Positions 24,461 to 33,196 are shown, numbered from the stretch's first letter. The stretch is 40,079 bases of DNA from an uncultured Agathobaculum sp. (GCA_934504345.1 CAKSVR010000017.1:1-40079), one strand, 5' to 3'. The notes: generated by a model not told the origin, from the letters alone. Translations and numbers: made by a program.

Positions 24461-27400
24461 TTACTCGGTCTTCATATACAGCATACGGATGGAGTTGAGC
24501 ACGCACAGCATCGCAACACCGGTATCCGCGAAAACAGCCAGCCACATGGAGGCGATGCCGCACAGGCCGAGCACCATGACGAGCAGCTTGACGGCCAGCG
24601 CGAACACGATGTTCTCCTTGGAAACGATGTTGGCCTTGCGGGCGATCTTGACCGAAACCGGGATGGAGGTCAGGTCGGCGTTCATGAATACAACGTCGGC
24701 GGCCTCAATGGCGGCATCCGCGCCGCTGCCCATTGCCGCGCCGACATCCGCACCGGCGAGAACGGGTGCATCGTTGATGCCGTCGCCGACGAACATGACT
24801 GCGCCGCGCTTCTCGCGAATATCGGTCAGCGCCGACAGCTTATCCTGCGGGAGCAGGCGGGCGCGCACCTCGTCGATACCGACTTCCTGTGCGACTGCAT
24901 CCGCGCTGGCCTGACCGTCGCCGGTCAGCATCGCAGTGGTGAGGCCCTGCGCCTTCATGCGCTGCACAGCGGATTTGGCATCGGCCTTGATCGTATCGGC
25001 AATATCGATATGACCGAGAAACTTTCCGCCCAGGGCCAGCAGGACTTCGGTGCTGCCCGGCGTGCCGTGGTAGCCGGAAAGGTCGATATGGTGGTGCTCC
25101 ATCAGCTTTACGTTGCCGCAGAGCACGGTCTTGCCCTCAAGCTCGGCGGAAACGCCCTCACCGGCCTGCTCGCGGATGTTCTCGAGCGTGCCGTTGCCGG
25201 CCGCAGCATCGCGTTCCTCATATGCGGTGAGGATGGAGCGTGCGATCGGGTGGGTGGAGGCGATCTCGCACATGGCGGCCAGCCAGAGCAGCTCGCCCTC
25301 GTTCAGCGGAACGCCCTCCGCCGGAACGATGTGCTGCACCACAAAGTTGCCCTTGGTGATGGTGCCGGTCTTATCCATAACGATGGTCTTAACGTTGTTC
25401 AGAGCCTCGAGCGAAGCGCCGCCCTTGAACAGAATGCCGCGCTTGGAGCCCGCGCCGATGCCGGAGAAATAGGTCAGCGGTACGCTGAGCACCAGCGCGC
25501 ACGGGCACGAGATAACGAGGAACGTCATCGCGGTGTAGACCCATTTATGCCACTCGCCGGTGAAGATACTCGGAACGATGGCGGTCAGCAGGGCAATGCC
25601 GACAACCGCCGGTGTGTACACGCGGGAGAAACGGGTGATGAAGCGGTCGATCTTCGGCTTGCGGGCCGCAGCGTTCTCCACGCTGTCGAGGATGCGCTGT
25701 ACCATACTCTCCGCAAGAATGTGGGTAACGCGCAGCTTGATGGCGCCGTCTGTGTTGACACAGCCGGAGGTGGCCTTGTCGCCGGCGGCTACGCGGACCG
25801 GAACCGGCTCACCGGTGACAGCCGAGGTGTCCAGACGGCTCTCGCCCTCGACTACCTCGCCGTCCAGCGGTACGCGGTCGCCCGGACGGACCAGAACAAT
25901 GTCGCCTTCCTGTGCTTCCTCGGCCGGAATGACTTCGACTTCGCCGTTCGCCTTGACAAGATTTACGGTTTCAGGGCGCAGGTCGATGGCATCCATGATC
26001 TGTCGGCGGGAACGTTCGACCGCGCGGTCCTCGAAATACTCACCGACACGGTAGAACAGCATAACGCCGACGGCCTCGTCGAACGAGCCGACCGCCCATG
26101 CGCCGATGGTCGCAACCGCCATGAGGAAATTCTCGTCAAATACCTGACCGCGGCCGATGTTCTTGACGGCGGTCAGCAGAACGTGGCGGCCGAGCAGCAG
26201 ATAAGCCGCAATGAGCAGCACCAGCTTGACGGCCATCACCGGAATGAGCAGGCCCGCAGCGAACAGCGCCGCGCCAATGAGCATTTCAGCGAGAGGATGG
26301 CTGTTGTCCTCCTCTTTTTCTTCTTCGGGCGCGATGACCTTGACTTCGCTCTCGATATTCGAGCAGATTTTGCGGATTTCGGGGAGCAGCGCATCCGGGT
26401 TGTCGCCCTTGACACGCAGCTGCTTGGTTTCGTATACGAGCACGCAGTCGTCGATGCCATCGAGCTGGCTGATCTGGTGCTGCATCTTGGCGGCGCAGTG
26501 GGCACAGCCGAGGTTCTCCAAGGTGTACACGCGCTGGCCGTCGCGGCCGTAGTGCTTGGGCTTGGGCGCGATGACTTTCGCTTCGCTCTCGATGGACGAG
26601 CAGATTTCGCGGATCTTCGGCAGCAGTGCATCCGGATTTTCACCGGTCACGCGCAGCTGCTTGGTTTCAAACACGAGAACGCAGTCCTCAACGCCGTCCA
26701 GCTGGCTGATGCGCTGTTCCATTTTGGCGGCACAGTGCGCGCAGCCGACATTCTCGAGCGTGTACACGCGCTTGACGCTGTGTGCGCCCGCGGCGTGCTC
26801 GTGGTGATGGTGCTCATCCTCGTCGTGGTCGTGATGGTGATGGTGGCCGCAGCCGCACTCGCACTCGTCGTCATCGTCGTCGTGGTGATGATGGTGCTCG
26901 TGTTCGTGTTCATCCTCGTCGTGATCATGGTGGTGATGGCCGCAGCCGCACTCGCAGTCGTCATCGTCGTCGTGGTGGTGATGATGGTGCTCGTGTTCGT
27001 CCTCTGCGTGGTCGTGATGATGGTGGCCGCAGCCGCAGTCGCACTCGTCATCGTCATCGTGGTGGTGATGATGTTCGTGTTCGTCCTCGTCGTGGTCGTG
27101 ATGATGGTGGTGTCCGCAGCCGCACTCGCACTCGTCGTCATCATCGTGGTGATGATGGTGCTCGTGTTCATCGTCGTCGTGGTGGTGATGATGATGGTGC
27201 TCGTGCTCGTGTTCGCCCTCATCGTGGTGATGGTGGTGGCCGCAGCCGCACTCGCACTCGTCCTCATCGTCGTCGTGGTGGTGATGATGTTCGTGTTCGT
27301 CCTCGTCGTGGTCGTGGTGATGGCCGCAGCCGCACTCGCACTCGTCCTCATCCTCATCGTGGTGGTGATGGTGCTCGTGTTCGTCCTCGTCGTGGTGATG

Positions 27401-27505
27401 ATGGTGTTCGCAGCCGCATTCACACTCGTCATGCTCGTGATGATGTTCGTGCTCGTGCGCTTCCTTATTTAATAAGGTATCCTCCTGCTTGTGTTCGTCT
27501 GCCAT
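24461..27505 (-). CDS. Zn2+/Cd2+/Pb2+-type P1B-ATPase with giant His/Cys-rich N-terminus
   Basis: 1014 residues, about 200-300 longer than usual for CadA/ZntA. Residues 16-242 are a tandem metal sponge: seven CECGC-type Cys triplets alternating with runs of His and Asp/Glu, roughly 95 His and 21 Cys. Two nearly identical HMA domains follow with GCAHC at 254-258 and 333-337. The catalytic core has TGEP (564-567), the transmembrane ion site SCPCALVLS (CPC at 667-669), phosphorylation motif DKTGT (711-715) and GDGINDAP. CPC with this context suits export of Zn2+, Cd2+ or Pb2+. ATG at 27505 is chosen for AGGAGGGG upstream; the earlier ATG at 27556 lies within the operator. The promoter overlaps ArsR/SmtB-like inverted repeats. 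Confidence 0.96.
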   Translation of the reverse strand: MADEHKQEDTLLNKEAHEHEHHHEHDECECGCEHHHHHDEDEHEHHHHHDEDEDECECGCGHHHDHDEDEHEHHHHHDDDEDECECGCGHHHHHDEGEHEHEHHHHHHHDDDEHEHHHHHDDDDECECGCGHHHHHDHDEDEHEHHHHHDDDDECDCGCGHHHHDHAEDEHEHHHHHHDDDDDCECGCGHHHHDHDEDEHEHEHHHHHDDDDDECECGCGHHHHHDHDEDEHHHHEHAAGAHSVKRVYTLENVGCAHCAAKMEQRISQLDGVEDCVLVFETKQLRVTGENPDALLPKIREICSSIESEAKVIAPKPKHYGRDGQRVYTLENLGCAHCAAKMQHQISQLDGIDDCVLVYETKQLRVKGDNPDALLPEIRKICSNIESEVKVIAPEEEKEEDNSHPLAEMLIGAALFAAGLLIPVMAVKLVLLIAAYLLLGRHVLLTAVKNIGRGQVFDENFLMAVATIGAWAVGSFDEAVGVMLFYRVGEYFEDRAVERSRRQIMDAIDLRPETVNLVKANGEVEVIPAEEAQEGDIVLVRPGDRVPLDGEVVEGESRLDTSAVTGEPVPVRVAAGDKATSGCVNTDGAIKLRVTHILAESMVQRILDSVENAAARKPKIDRFITRFSRVYTPAVVGIALLTAIVPSIFTGEWHKWVYTAMTFLVISCPCALVLSVPLTYFSGIGAGSKRGILFKGGASLEALNNVKTIVMDKTGTITKGNFVVQHIVPAEGVPLNEGELLWLAAMCEIASTHPIARSILTAYEERDAAAGNGTLENIREQAGEGVSAELEGKTVLCGNVKLMEHHHIDLSGYHGTPGSTEVLLALGGKFLGHIDIADTIKADAKSAVQRMKAQGLTTAMLTGDGQASADAVAQEVGIDEVRARLLPQDKLSALTDIREKRGAVMFVGDGINDAPVLAGADVGAAMGSGADAAIEAADVVFMNADLTSIPVSVKIARKANIVSKENIVFALAVKLLVMVLGLCGIASMWLAVFADTGVAMLCVLNSIRMLYMKTE
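26780..27460 (-). repeat. Degenerate in-frame tandem repeat encoding the His/Asp/Cys sponge
   Basis: About seven units of roughly 81-105 bp, each encoding an acidic/His run plus a CECGCG knuckle. Units differ in length and codons, so expansion and contraction appear to have happened repeatedly. Because CAC/CAT and GAC/GAT dominate, the other strand is also open, encoding only hydrophobic nonsense. Confidence 0.95.
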
Positions 27506-27538
27506 TCGGATCCCCTCCTGTCGGTGATAGTCGATAAC

Positions 27539-27574
27539 ATATGAATGGGTGCTCATATGTTCATGTATTCATAT
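27539..27574. promoter_or_regulatory. ArsR/SmtB-like operator of the ATPase gene
   Basis: ATATGA (27539-27544) and TCATAT (27553-27558) form a perfect inverted repeat with an 8-bp spacer. A second TCATAT (27569-27574), with ATATGT at 27555, gives an adjacent imperfect one. The ATATGA...TCATAT form resembles operators of metal-sensing ArsR/SmtB repressors. It covers the region from the -10 into the leader. Confidence 0.55.
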
Positions 27575-27599
27575 TAAGACGAACACAGGGGAAAGTCAA
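27571..27599 (-). promoter_or_regulatory. Promoter of the P-type ATPase gene
   Basis: On the minus strand TTGACT (27594-27599) and TAATAT (27571-27576) have 17-bp spacing. The operator overlaps the -10. Confidence 0.75.
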
Positions 27600-27829
27600 T
27601 AGCTGTATATGAAAAAGGTGCACAAAAGAAACGGGGCCAAACTTCGCATTTTGCGCGTGTTTCAGGGCGGTTTGAGAAAATATGCAGGAGCGGAAAGACA
27701 AACCTGCATCCATGCAAACTGACTGAACCCGAGCGTTATTCACAAAGAAAAACGCGGATAAAAATGATAGACTTAACAAGATGTACAAAGATTCTCTGTA
27801 ATTTGAGCAATTTTTTTTTGCTTTAGGAC

Positions 27830-27859
27830 TTGCGTATTGGGTACAAAAACCAGTATAAT
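27830..27859 (+). promoter_or_regulatory. Promoter of the rnf operon
   Basis: TTGCGT (27830-27835) and TATAAT (27854-27859) are 18 bp apart. Upstream, 27600-27829 is AT-rich with a run of nine T at 27811-27819 and holds no gene that I can see. Confidence 0.65.
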
Positions 27860-27870
27860 CTATGTTGTAC

Positions 27871-27937
27871 GGCTATGCATTACGCATAGTCGGCCAATTT
27901 TTGAAGAAGAGGAAGCCGGCGTGCCGGTTCTTCTTGT
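27871..27937 (+). other. Structured rnf leader (two stem-loops)
   Basis: CTATGC-ATTAC-GCATAG is followed by AAGAAG...AAGCCGGC/GCCGGTT...CTTCTT, both between the start point and the rnfC ribosome site. No T run follows either, so an mRNA stability or translation role is more likely than attenuation. I do not recognise a known riboswitch. Confidence 0.4.
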
Positions 27938-27962
27938 GCAAAATATTAGAGAGGTGAAAAAA

Positions 27963-29369
27963 ATGGTGTATTCGTTCCGTGGCGGCATACACCCGGGCAC
28001 TCATGCAGACCCGGGCTATAAATCCGCGACAAACACCAAGCCGATTGAGAAGCTGGCTCTGCCTGATGAGGTAATCCTGCCGGTTTCCATGCACATCGGC
28101 GCCCCGGCCAAGCCGATCGTTTCGGTCGGTGAAACCGTGGATCTGGGACAGCCTATCGCGGAAGCCGGCGGCTTCGTCAGCGCTCCTGTCCATGCTACCG
28201 TTTCCGGTAAGGTAAAGGCTATCGAGCCGCGCCTGCATCCGAACGGCAGCAAGGTCCTGTCCGTTGTTATCGAAAACGACGGCGAGGACCGCAAGCACGA
28301 GTCCGTGCATCCCTACGATTTCGCTTCCATGAGCAATGAGGAGCGCATCGAGTGCATCCGCTCTGCCGGCATTGTCGGCCATGGCGGCGCAACGTTCCCG
28401 ACCCATGTCAAGATCCAGTCCGGTATCGGCAAGTGCGACACGGTCATCATTAACGCCGCAGAGTGTGAGCCGTACATTACGTCCGACCACCGTCTGCTGC
28501 TCGAGCGCCCGGAGGAAACCATCGGCGGCCTGAAGATGCTGGCCGACATCATGGGCGTGCAGAACGCGATCATTGCGATCGAGGAGAACAAGCAGGATAC
28601 CTTCGCCAAGATCGAGGAGCTCATCAAGGACGATTCCCGCCTGCACCTGTATCCGCTCAAGTGCAAGTACCCGCAGGGTGCTGAGAAGCAGCTCATCAAT
28701 GCCTGCACCGGCCGCGAGGTTCCGTCCGGCAAGCTGCCGGCAGACGCTGGCTGCGCGGTATTCAACGTTGATACCGCCGGTGCGGTTTACCGCCGCTTCA
28801 CCACCGGTATGCCGGTCATCCGCCGTATCGTTACCATCTCCGGTTCCGCTGTTGCCGAGCCGAAGAACCTTGAGGCACGCATCGGCACCCCGATCGAAAA
28901 GCTGATCGATGCCTGCGGCGGCTTCAAGGAAGCGCCGAACAAGCTCCTTGCGGGCGGCCCGATGATGGGCAATGCCCAGTTCTCTCTGGATGCCCCGGTC
29001 GTAAAGGGCACCAACGCTTTCCTCGCCTTTGCAGGTGATGAGGACAAGCGCGTAAAGGATCCCCAGTGCATCCGCTGCGGCAAGTGCATCAACGCCTGCC
29101 CGATGCACCTCCTGCCGATCTACATGAATGTATACGGCAAGCAGGAGGATCTGGACAACGCTGTTGACTGCGGCATGATGGACTGCATCGAGTGCGGTTC
29201 CTGTGCGTATGTCTGCCCGGCCCGCATCCCGCTGGTTGCTCAGTTCCGTCTGACCAAGGGCAAGATCCAGGCAAAGCGCGCGGCAGAGCGTGCCAAGGCT
29301 GAGGCCGAGAAGAAAAAGGCCGAGGCGGAAGCTGCTGCCAAGTCCGACAAGCCGGCAGAGAACAAGTAA
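27963..29369 (+). CDS. rnfC: Rnf complex subunit RnfC
   Basis: 468 residues. This peripheral subunit holds the NADH/FMN site and two 4Fe-4S clusters of the ion-pumping ferredoxin:NAD+ oxidoreductase. Visible are the N-terminal RnfC barrel-sandwich region, the flavin/NADH-binding GHGGATFPTHVK (140-150), and cluster motifs CIRCGKCINACP (C369, 372, 375, 379) and CIECGSCAYVCP (C408, 411, 414, 418). The C-terminus is a charged Ala/Lys/Glu tail (about 436-468), also seen on RnfB. ATG follows GAGAGGTG. It is the first gene of rnfCDGEAB. Confidence 0.98.
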   Translation: MVYSFRGGIHPGTHADPGYKSATNTKPIEKLALPDEVILPVSMHIGAPAKPIVSVGETVDLGQPIAEAGGFVSAPVHATVSGKVKAIEPRLHPNGSKVLSVVIENDGEDRKHESVHPYDFASMSNEERIECIRSAGIVGHGGATFPTHVKIQSGIGKCDTVIINAAECEPYITSDHRLLLERPEETIGGLKMLADIMGVQNAIIAIEENKQDTFAKIEELIKDDSRLHLYPLKCKYPQGAEKQLINACTGREVPSGKLPADAGCAVFNVDTAGAVYRRFTTGMPVIRRIVTISGSAVAEPKNLEARIGTPIEKLIDACGGFKEAPNKLLAGGPMMGNAQFSLDAPVVKGTNAFLAFAGDEDKRVKDPQCIRCGKCINACPMHLLPIYMNVYGKQEDLDNAVDCGMMDCIECGSCAYVCPARIPLVAQFRLTKGKIQAKRAAERAKAEAEKKKAEAEAAAKSDKPAENK

Positions 29370-29383
29370 GGGGGATAACGAAA

Positions 29384-30397
29384 ATGGCTTATGATCTCAG
29401 CAAAGTAGTCGTAACCTCCTCGCCGCATATCAAGGCGGATGATGACACCCGCAGCTTGATGCTCGATGTGCTCATCGCACTTGTTCCGGCACTGGCGGTT
29501 GCAGTTTATACGTTCGGTATGCGTGCCCTGCTGCACGTTATCATCGCAATGGTGGCAAGCCTTGTGTTTGAAACCATTTACAACAAAATCGTAAAGCATC
29601 CGAACACGATCGGCGACCTGTCCTGTCTGGTCACCGGCGTGCTCATCGCTTTCAACATTCCGGTCGCAGCACCGCTGTGGCTGGGCGCATTCGGTGCGCT
29701 GTTCGGCATCATCGTTGTAAAGATGCTGTTCGGCGGCATCGGCAAGAACTTTATGAACCCGGCGCTGGGCGCCCGTGCGTTCATGATGGCTTCGTGGGCC
29801 GGCTTCATGACCACCTGGACCGCTCCGCACGCATCCCTGCCGATCTTCGGCAACGTTACCGTTACCGATGCGATCTCCACCGCAACTCCGCTGGCAACCC
29901 TCAAGACCGGCGCTGTACCGGCTGACACCAGCCTGCTGGAGATGCTGCTCGGCCAGACCGGCGGCGTTATCGGTGAGACCTCTGCTCTGGCTCTGATCGC
30001 CGGCGGCGTTTACCTGCTGTGGCGCAAGGTCATCACCATCAACATCCCGGCAGCTTACATCCTGACCGTTGCCGTCATCACCTTCCTGTTCCCGCTGTCC
30101 GGCGATGTTTCCCGCGTACAGTGGATGCTCAGCCAGGTACTGTCCGGCGGCCTGATGCTCGGCGCCATCTTCATGGCTACCGACTATGTTACCAGCCCGG
30201 TAACCCCCAAGGGCCAGATCGTATTCGGCGTGGGCTGCGGTCTGCTGACCGTATTCATCCGCTACTTCGGCGGTCTGCCGGAGGGCGTATCCTACTCCAT
30301 CCTGATCATGAACACGCTGGTTTGGGCGATCGACAAGAAGACCCATCCGCGCAAGTTCGGTTATCAGCTCGACAAGGTTAAGAAGGAGGCGCAGTAA
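29384..30397 (+). CDS. rnfD: Rnf complex subunit RnfD
   Basis: 337 residues with about nine or ten membrane helices. RnfD carries covalently bound FMN on a Thr; DAISTATPLATLK (T168 as the probable attachment site) matches that motif with Thr in place of the usual Gly (SGAT to STAT). It forms part of the ion-translocating membrane core with RnfA and RnfE. It lies 14 bp after rnfC with its own ribosome site (AAGGGGGATAACG). Confidence 0.97.
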   Translation: MAYDLSKVVVTSSPHIKADDDTRSLMLDVLIALVPALAVAVYTFGMRALLHVIIAMVASLVFETIYNKIVKHPNTIGDLSCLVTGVLIAFNIPVAAPLWLGAFGALFGIIVVKMLFGGIGKNFMNPALGARAFMMASWAGFMTTWTAPHASLPIFGNVTVTDAISTATPLATLKTGAVPADTSLLEMLLGQTGGVIGETSALALIAGGVYLLWRKVITINIPAAYILTVAVITFLFPLSGDVSRVQWMLSQVLSGGLMLGAIFMATDYVTSPVTPKGQIVFGVGCGLLTVFIRYFGGLPEGVSYSILIMNTLVWAIDKKTHPRKFGYQLDKVKKEAQ

Positions 30398-30400
30398 ATC

Positions 30401-31009
30401 ATGGAAAGCAACAAAAAGGAAGGCGGCATCGTACAGCTTGTCGTCGTACTGGGCCTCATTACGTTCATCTGCGCACTGCTGCTCGGCGTGATCAACGGCG
30501 TAACCGCGGACAAGATCGCGCAGAACGCAGTTGAAACCCGCGACGCTGCCATGGCAGAGATCATCCCGGACGCAGAGTTCGAGGACATGAACACCGCGCT
30601 CAGCGCAGACGAAGTCGCAGCCGCAGGCGTCACCCTGCCGGCAGGCCGCACCGCCGCTCAGATCGACGGCGTTTACAAGGCTACCAAGGACGGCGAAGAA
30701 GTCGGCTACTGCGTACAGGTAGAGCCGAAGGGCTTCGGCGGCAACGTTACCATGATCGTCGGCATCAACGCTGACGGCACGGTCGCAGGCGCAAAGGTTA
30801 CTTCTCACGCCGAGACCCCGGGCCTCGGCGCAAAGAGCCAGGCAGACCCGAACTGGATCACCCAGTACGCAGGTCAGGCGGCTGACGGTCAGCTCCAGGT
30901 TACCAAGGACGGCGGTACGATCAACGCCATCACCGGCGCGACCATCACCTCCCGTGCAGTAACCGACGGCGTTAATACGGCGGCAGCATATGTCGCTACT
31001 CTGGGTTAA
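30401..31009 (+). CDS. rnfG: Rnf complex subunit RnfG
   Basis: 202 residues. One N-terminal membrane helix (VQLVVVLGLITFICALLLGV) anchors an extracytoplasmic FMN-binding domain. The covalent flavin site is the Thr in INAITGATITS (T181). It starts 3 bp after the rnfD stop, so translation is tightly coupled. Confidence 0.97.
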   Translation: MESNKKEGGIVQLVVVLGLITFICALLLGVINGVTADKIAQNAVETRDAAMAEIIPDAEFEDMNTALSADEVAAAGVTLPAGRTAAQIDGVYKATKDGEEVGYCVQVEPKGFGGNVTMIVGINADGTVAGAKVTSHAETPGLGAKSQADPNWITQYAGQAADGQLQVTKDGGTINAITGATITSRAVTDGVNTAAAYVATLG

Positions 31010-31024
31010 GGAGGAAAAGCCACA

Positions 31025-31648
31025 ATGAAATTTTCTGAACAGCTGAAATCGGGCGTTATCCTCGATAACCCGGTTTTCATGCAGACGATCGGTCTTTGCC
31101 CGACGCTGGCAACCACCACTTCTCTGCAGAATGCGATCGGCATGGGCGCGGCGGCTACCGTCGTTCTCATCTGCTCGAACGTAGTTATCTCCGCGCTGCG
31201 CAAGATCATTCCGGACAAGATCCGTATCGCAGCCTTCATCACGGTCATCGCGACCTTCGTAACCATGATCGACCTGTCCATGCAGGCATTCCTGCCGTCG
31301 CTGGCTTCGTCGCTCGGTCTGTTCCTGCCGCTGATCGTAGTTAACTGCATCATCCTCGGCCGTGCCGAGGCGTATGCTTCCAAGAACAAGGTGCTGCCCT
31401 CCGCGCTCGACGGCGTTGTCATGGGTCTGGGCTTCACCTTCGCTCTGGTTCTCATGGGCTTCTTCCGTGAGCTGCTGGGCGCAGGCACCATCCTGTCCGG
31501 CTACGTCAACGGCGTAAACGGCATCGCAGTTCCGTTCTTCAACTCCAACCCGATGGTCATGATGATCCTGCCGGCCGGCGGCTTCCTCATGATGGGCTTC
31601 ATCCTCGCTGCGATCCAGAAGATCATGGCTGGAAAGGAGGGCAAGTAA
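31025..31648 (+). CDS. rnfE: Rnf complex subunit RnfE
   Basis: 207 residues, six membrane helices, homologous to RnfA and to NqrD. The opening LKSGVILDNPVFMQTIGLCPTLA and the paired GMGAA and GxFLPLIVVNCIILGRAEA stretches are typical. RnfA and RnfE together hold a membrane-embedded iron-sulfur centre in this family. Ribosome site GGAGGAAAAGCC. Confidence 0.97.
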   Translation: MKFSEQLKSGVILDNPVFMQTIGLCPTLATTTSLQNAIGMGAAATVVLICSNVVISALRKIIPDKIRIAAFITVIATFVTMIDLSMQAFLPSLASSLGLFLPLIVVNCIILGRAEAYASKNKVLPSALDGVVMGLGFTFALVLMGFFRELLGAGTILSGYVNGVNGIAVPFFNSNPMVMMILPAGGFLMMGFILAAIQKIMAGKEGK

Positions 31649-32263
31649 ATGTCTTTTACATTACCTGCCTCTATGGGCTTGACTGACATTCTGTCGCTCG
31701 CTATCGCGGCGATCCTGGTCAACAACTACATCCTCGTTCAGTTCCTCGGCTGCTGCTCGTTCTTCGGCGTTTCCAAGAAGACCGACACCGCGCTCGGCAT
31801 GGGCATGGCGGTTATCTTCGTTATGGCGATCGCTTCCGCAGCATCCTGGGCTGTACAGTACTTCATTCTCGAGCCCCTCGGTCTGGGCTATATGCAGACC
31901 ATCGCGTTCATTCTCGTAATCGCAACGCTGGTTCAGTTCGTCGAGATGTTCATGAAGAAGGCTATGCCGTCGCTGTACTCTGCGCTCGGCATCTTCCTGC
32001 CGCTGATCACCACCAACTGCGCGGTGCTCGGCGCGGCTAAGACCAACATCTCCAACGGCTATTCGTTCATCGGCTCTCTGGTATACGGTGTTGCAGCCGG
32101 TGTCGGCTACACGCTGGCTATCGTACTGTTCGCTTCCATCCGCGAGCGTCTGGACGCAACTTCCAAGTGCCCGAAGTGCTTTGAAGGCTTCCCGATCTCT
32201 CTGGTTGCAGCAGCTCTGCTGGCTATGTCCTTCATGGGCTTCTCCGGCCTGTCGATTTGGTAA
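31649..32263 (+). CDS. rnfA: Rnf complex subunit RnfA
   Basis: 204 residues, six membrane helices. The opening ILSLAIAAILVNNYILVQFLGCCSFFGVSKK is close to canonical RnfA, with GIFLPLITTNCAVLGAA near the middle. The ATG directly abuts the rnfE stop codon, with AAAGGAGGGCAA inside the end of rnfE as ribosome site. Confidence 0.97.
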   Translation: MSFTLPASMGLTDILSLAIAAILVNNYILVQFLGCCSFFGVSKKTDTALGMGMAVIFVMAIASAASWAVQYFILEPLGLGYMQTIAFILVIATLVQFVEMFMKKAMPSLYSALGIFLPLITTNCAVLGAAKTNISNGYSFIGSLVYGVAAGVGYTLAIVLFASIRERLDATSKCPKCFEGFPISLVAAALLAMSFMGFSGLSIW

Positions 32264-32278
32264 GGGAGGACACAAGAA

Positions 32279-33196
32279 ATGGATATGCAAAATGTTATTT
32301 ACGCGGTAGCGGTACTGTTCATCATGGGTATCGTTTTCGCGATCCTGCTCGGCGTTGCCGCCAAGGTATTCGCCGTAGAGGTTGACGAGCGCATCCCGCT
32401 GGTACGCGAGTGCCTGCCGGGCGCCAACTGCGGCGGCTGCGGTTTCCCGGGCTGTGACGGTCTGGCGGCTGCCATCGTTGAGGGCCGCGCGCCGGTAAAC
32501 GGCTGTCCGGTCGGCGGCGCTGCTGCGGCTGAGAAGATCGCAAAGGTGCTGGGCGTTGAGGTTGCCGGCGGCGAGCGCCAGGTCGCTCACGTTTACTGCA
32601 ACGGCGGCTGCAATGCCAAGGACAAGGCTGTATATGAGGGTCTGCAGGACTGCAACGCGGCTATGCGTGTTGCAAGCGGCCCGAAGGCCTGCTCCTTTGG
32701 CTGCATGGGTCTGGGCTCCTGTGTCAAGGCCTGTGCTTTCGATGCCATCCACATCGTGGACGGCGTTGCAAAGGTTGACACCGACAAGTGTGTTGCCTGC
32801 GGCAAGTGTGTTTCCACCTGCCCGAAGAAGATCATCGATCTGGTTTCCGAGGTCAAGAAGGTACACGTTAACTGCGTGAACAAGGATAAGGGCCCGGAGG
32901 TCATGAAGGTCTGCTCCAACGGCTGTATCGGCTGCCGGATGTGCGAGAAAACCTGTAAGTTCGACGCCATCCATGTAGAGAACGGCGTTGCCAAGATCGA
33001 CTACTCCAAGTGCAAGAACTGCAAGATGTGCACCAAGGCTTGCCCGAAGGGCTGCATCGAGCCGGTTCCGACCGAGGAAGAGGTCAAGAAGTTCAAGGAA
33101 ATGCAGGCTAAGCAGGCTGCTGCCGCAAAGGCTAAGGCTGAGGCTGCAAAGCAGGCCGCTGAGGCAAAGGCTGCCGCTCCCGCTGAGGACAAGTAA
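32279..33196 (+). CDS. rnfB: Rnf complex subunit RnfB
   Basis: 305 residues. An N-terminal membrane helix is followed by the four-Cys CLPGANCGGCGFPGC motif and several ferredoxin-like motifs (CMGLGSCVKAC, CVACGKCVSTCP, CIGCRMCEKTC, CKNCKMCTKACP). RnfB accepts electrons from reduced ferredoxin. It ends with an Ala/Lys/Glu coiled tail like that of RnfC. Ribosome site GGGAGGACACAAG. The TAA overlaps the next gene's ATG by one base. Confidence 0.97.
   Translation: MDMQNVIYAVAVLFIMGIVFAILLGVAAKVFAVEVDERIPLVRECLPGANCGGCGFPGCDGLAAAIVEGRAPVNGCPVGGAAAAEKIAKVLGVEVAGGERQVAHVYCNGGCNAKDKAVYEGLQDCNAAMRVASGPKACSFGCMGLGSCVKACAFDAIHIVDGVAKVDTDKCVACGKCVSTCPKKIIDLVSEVKKVHVNCVNKDKGPEVMKVCSNGCIGCRMCEKTCKFDAIHVENGVAKIDYSKCKNCKMCTKACPKGCIEPVPTEEEVKKFKEMQAKQAAAAKAKAEAAKQAAEAKAAAPAEDK

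Noticed and set aside
25010..27472. Plus-strand open frame of 820 codons opposite the P-type ATPase
   Set aside because: Its Val/Met/Ala-rich end (VVVMMVLVF repeats) is just the antisense of His/Asp codons, with no start signal.
26782..27537. Consideration of the His/Asp region as a CRISPR-like or noncoding satellite
   Set aside because: Units vary in length and sequence while keeping reading frame and a CECGC pattern, and they join in frame to HMA domains. It is protein-coding.
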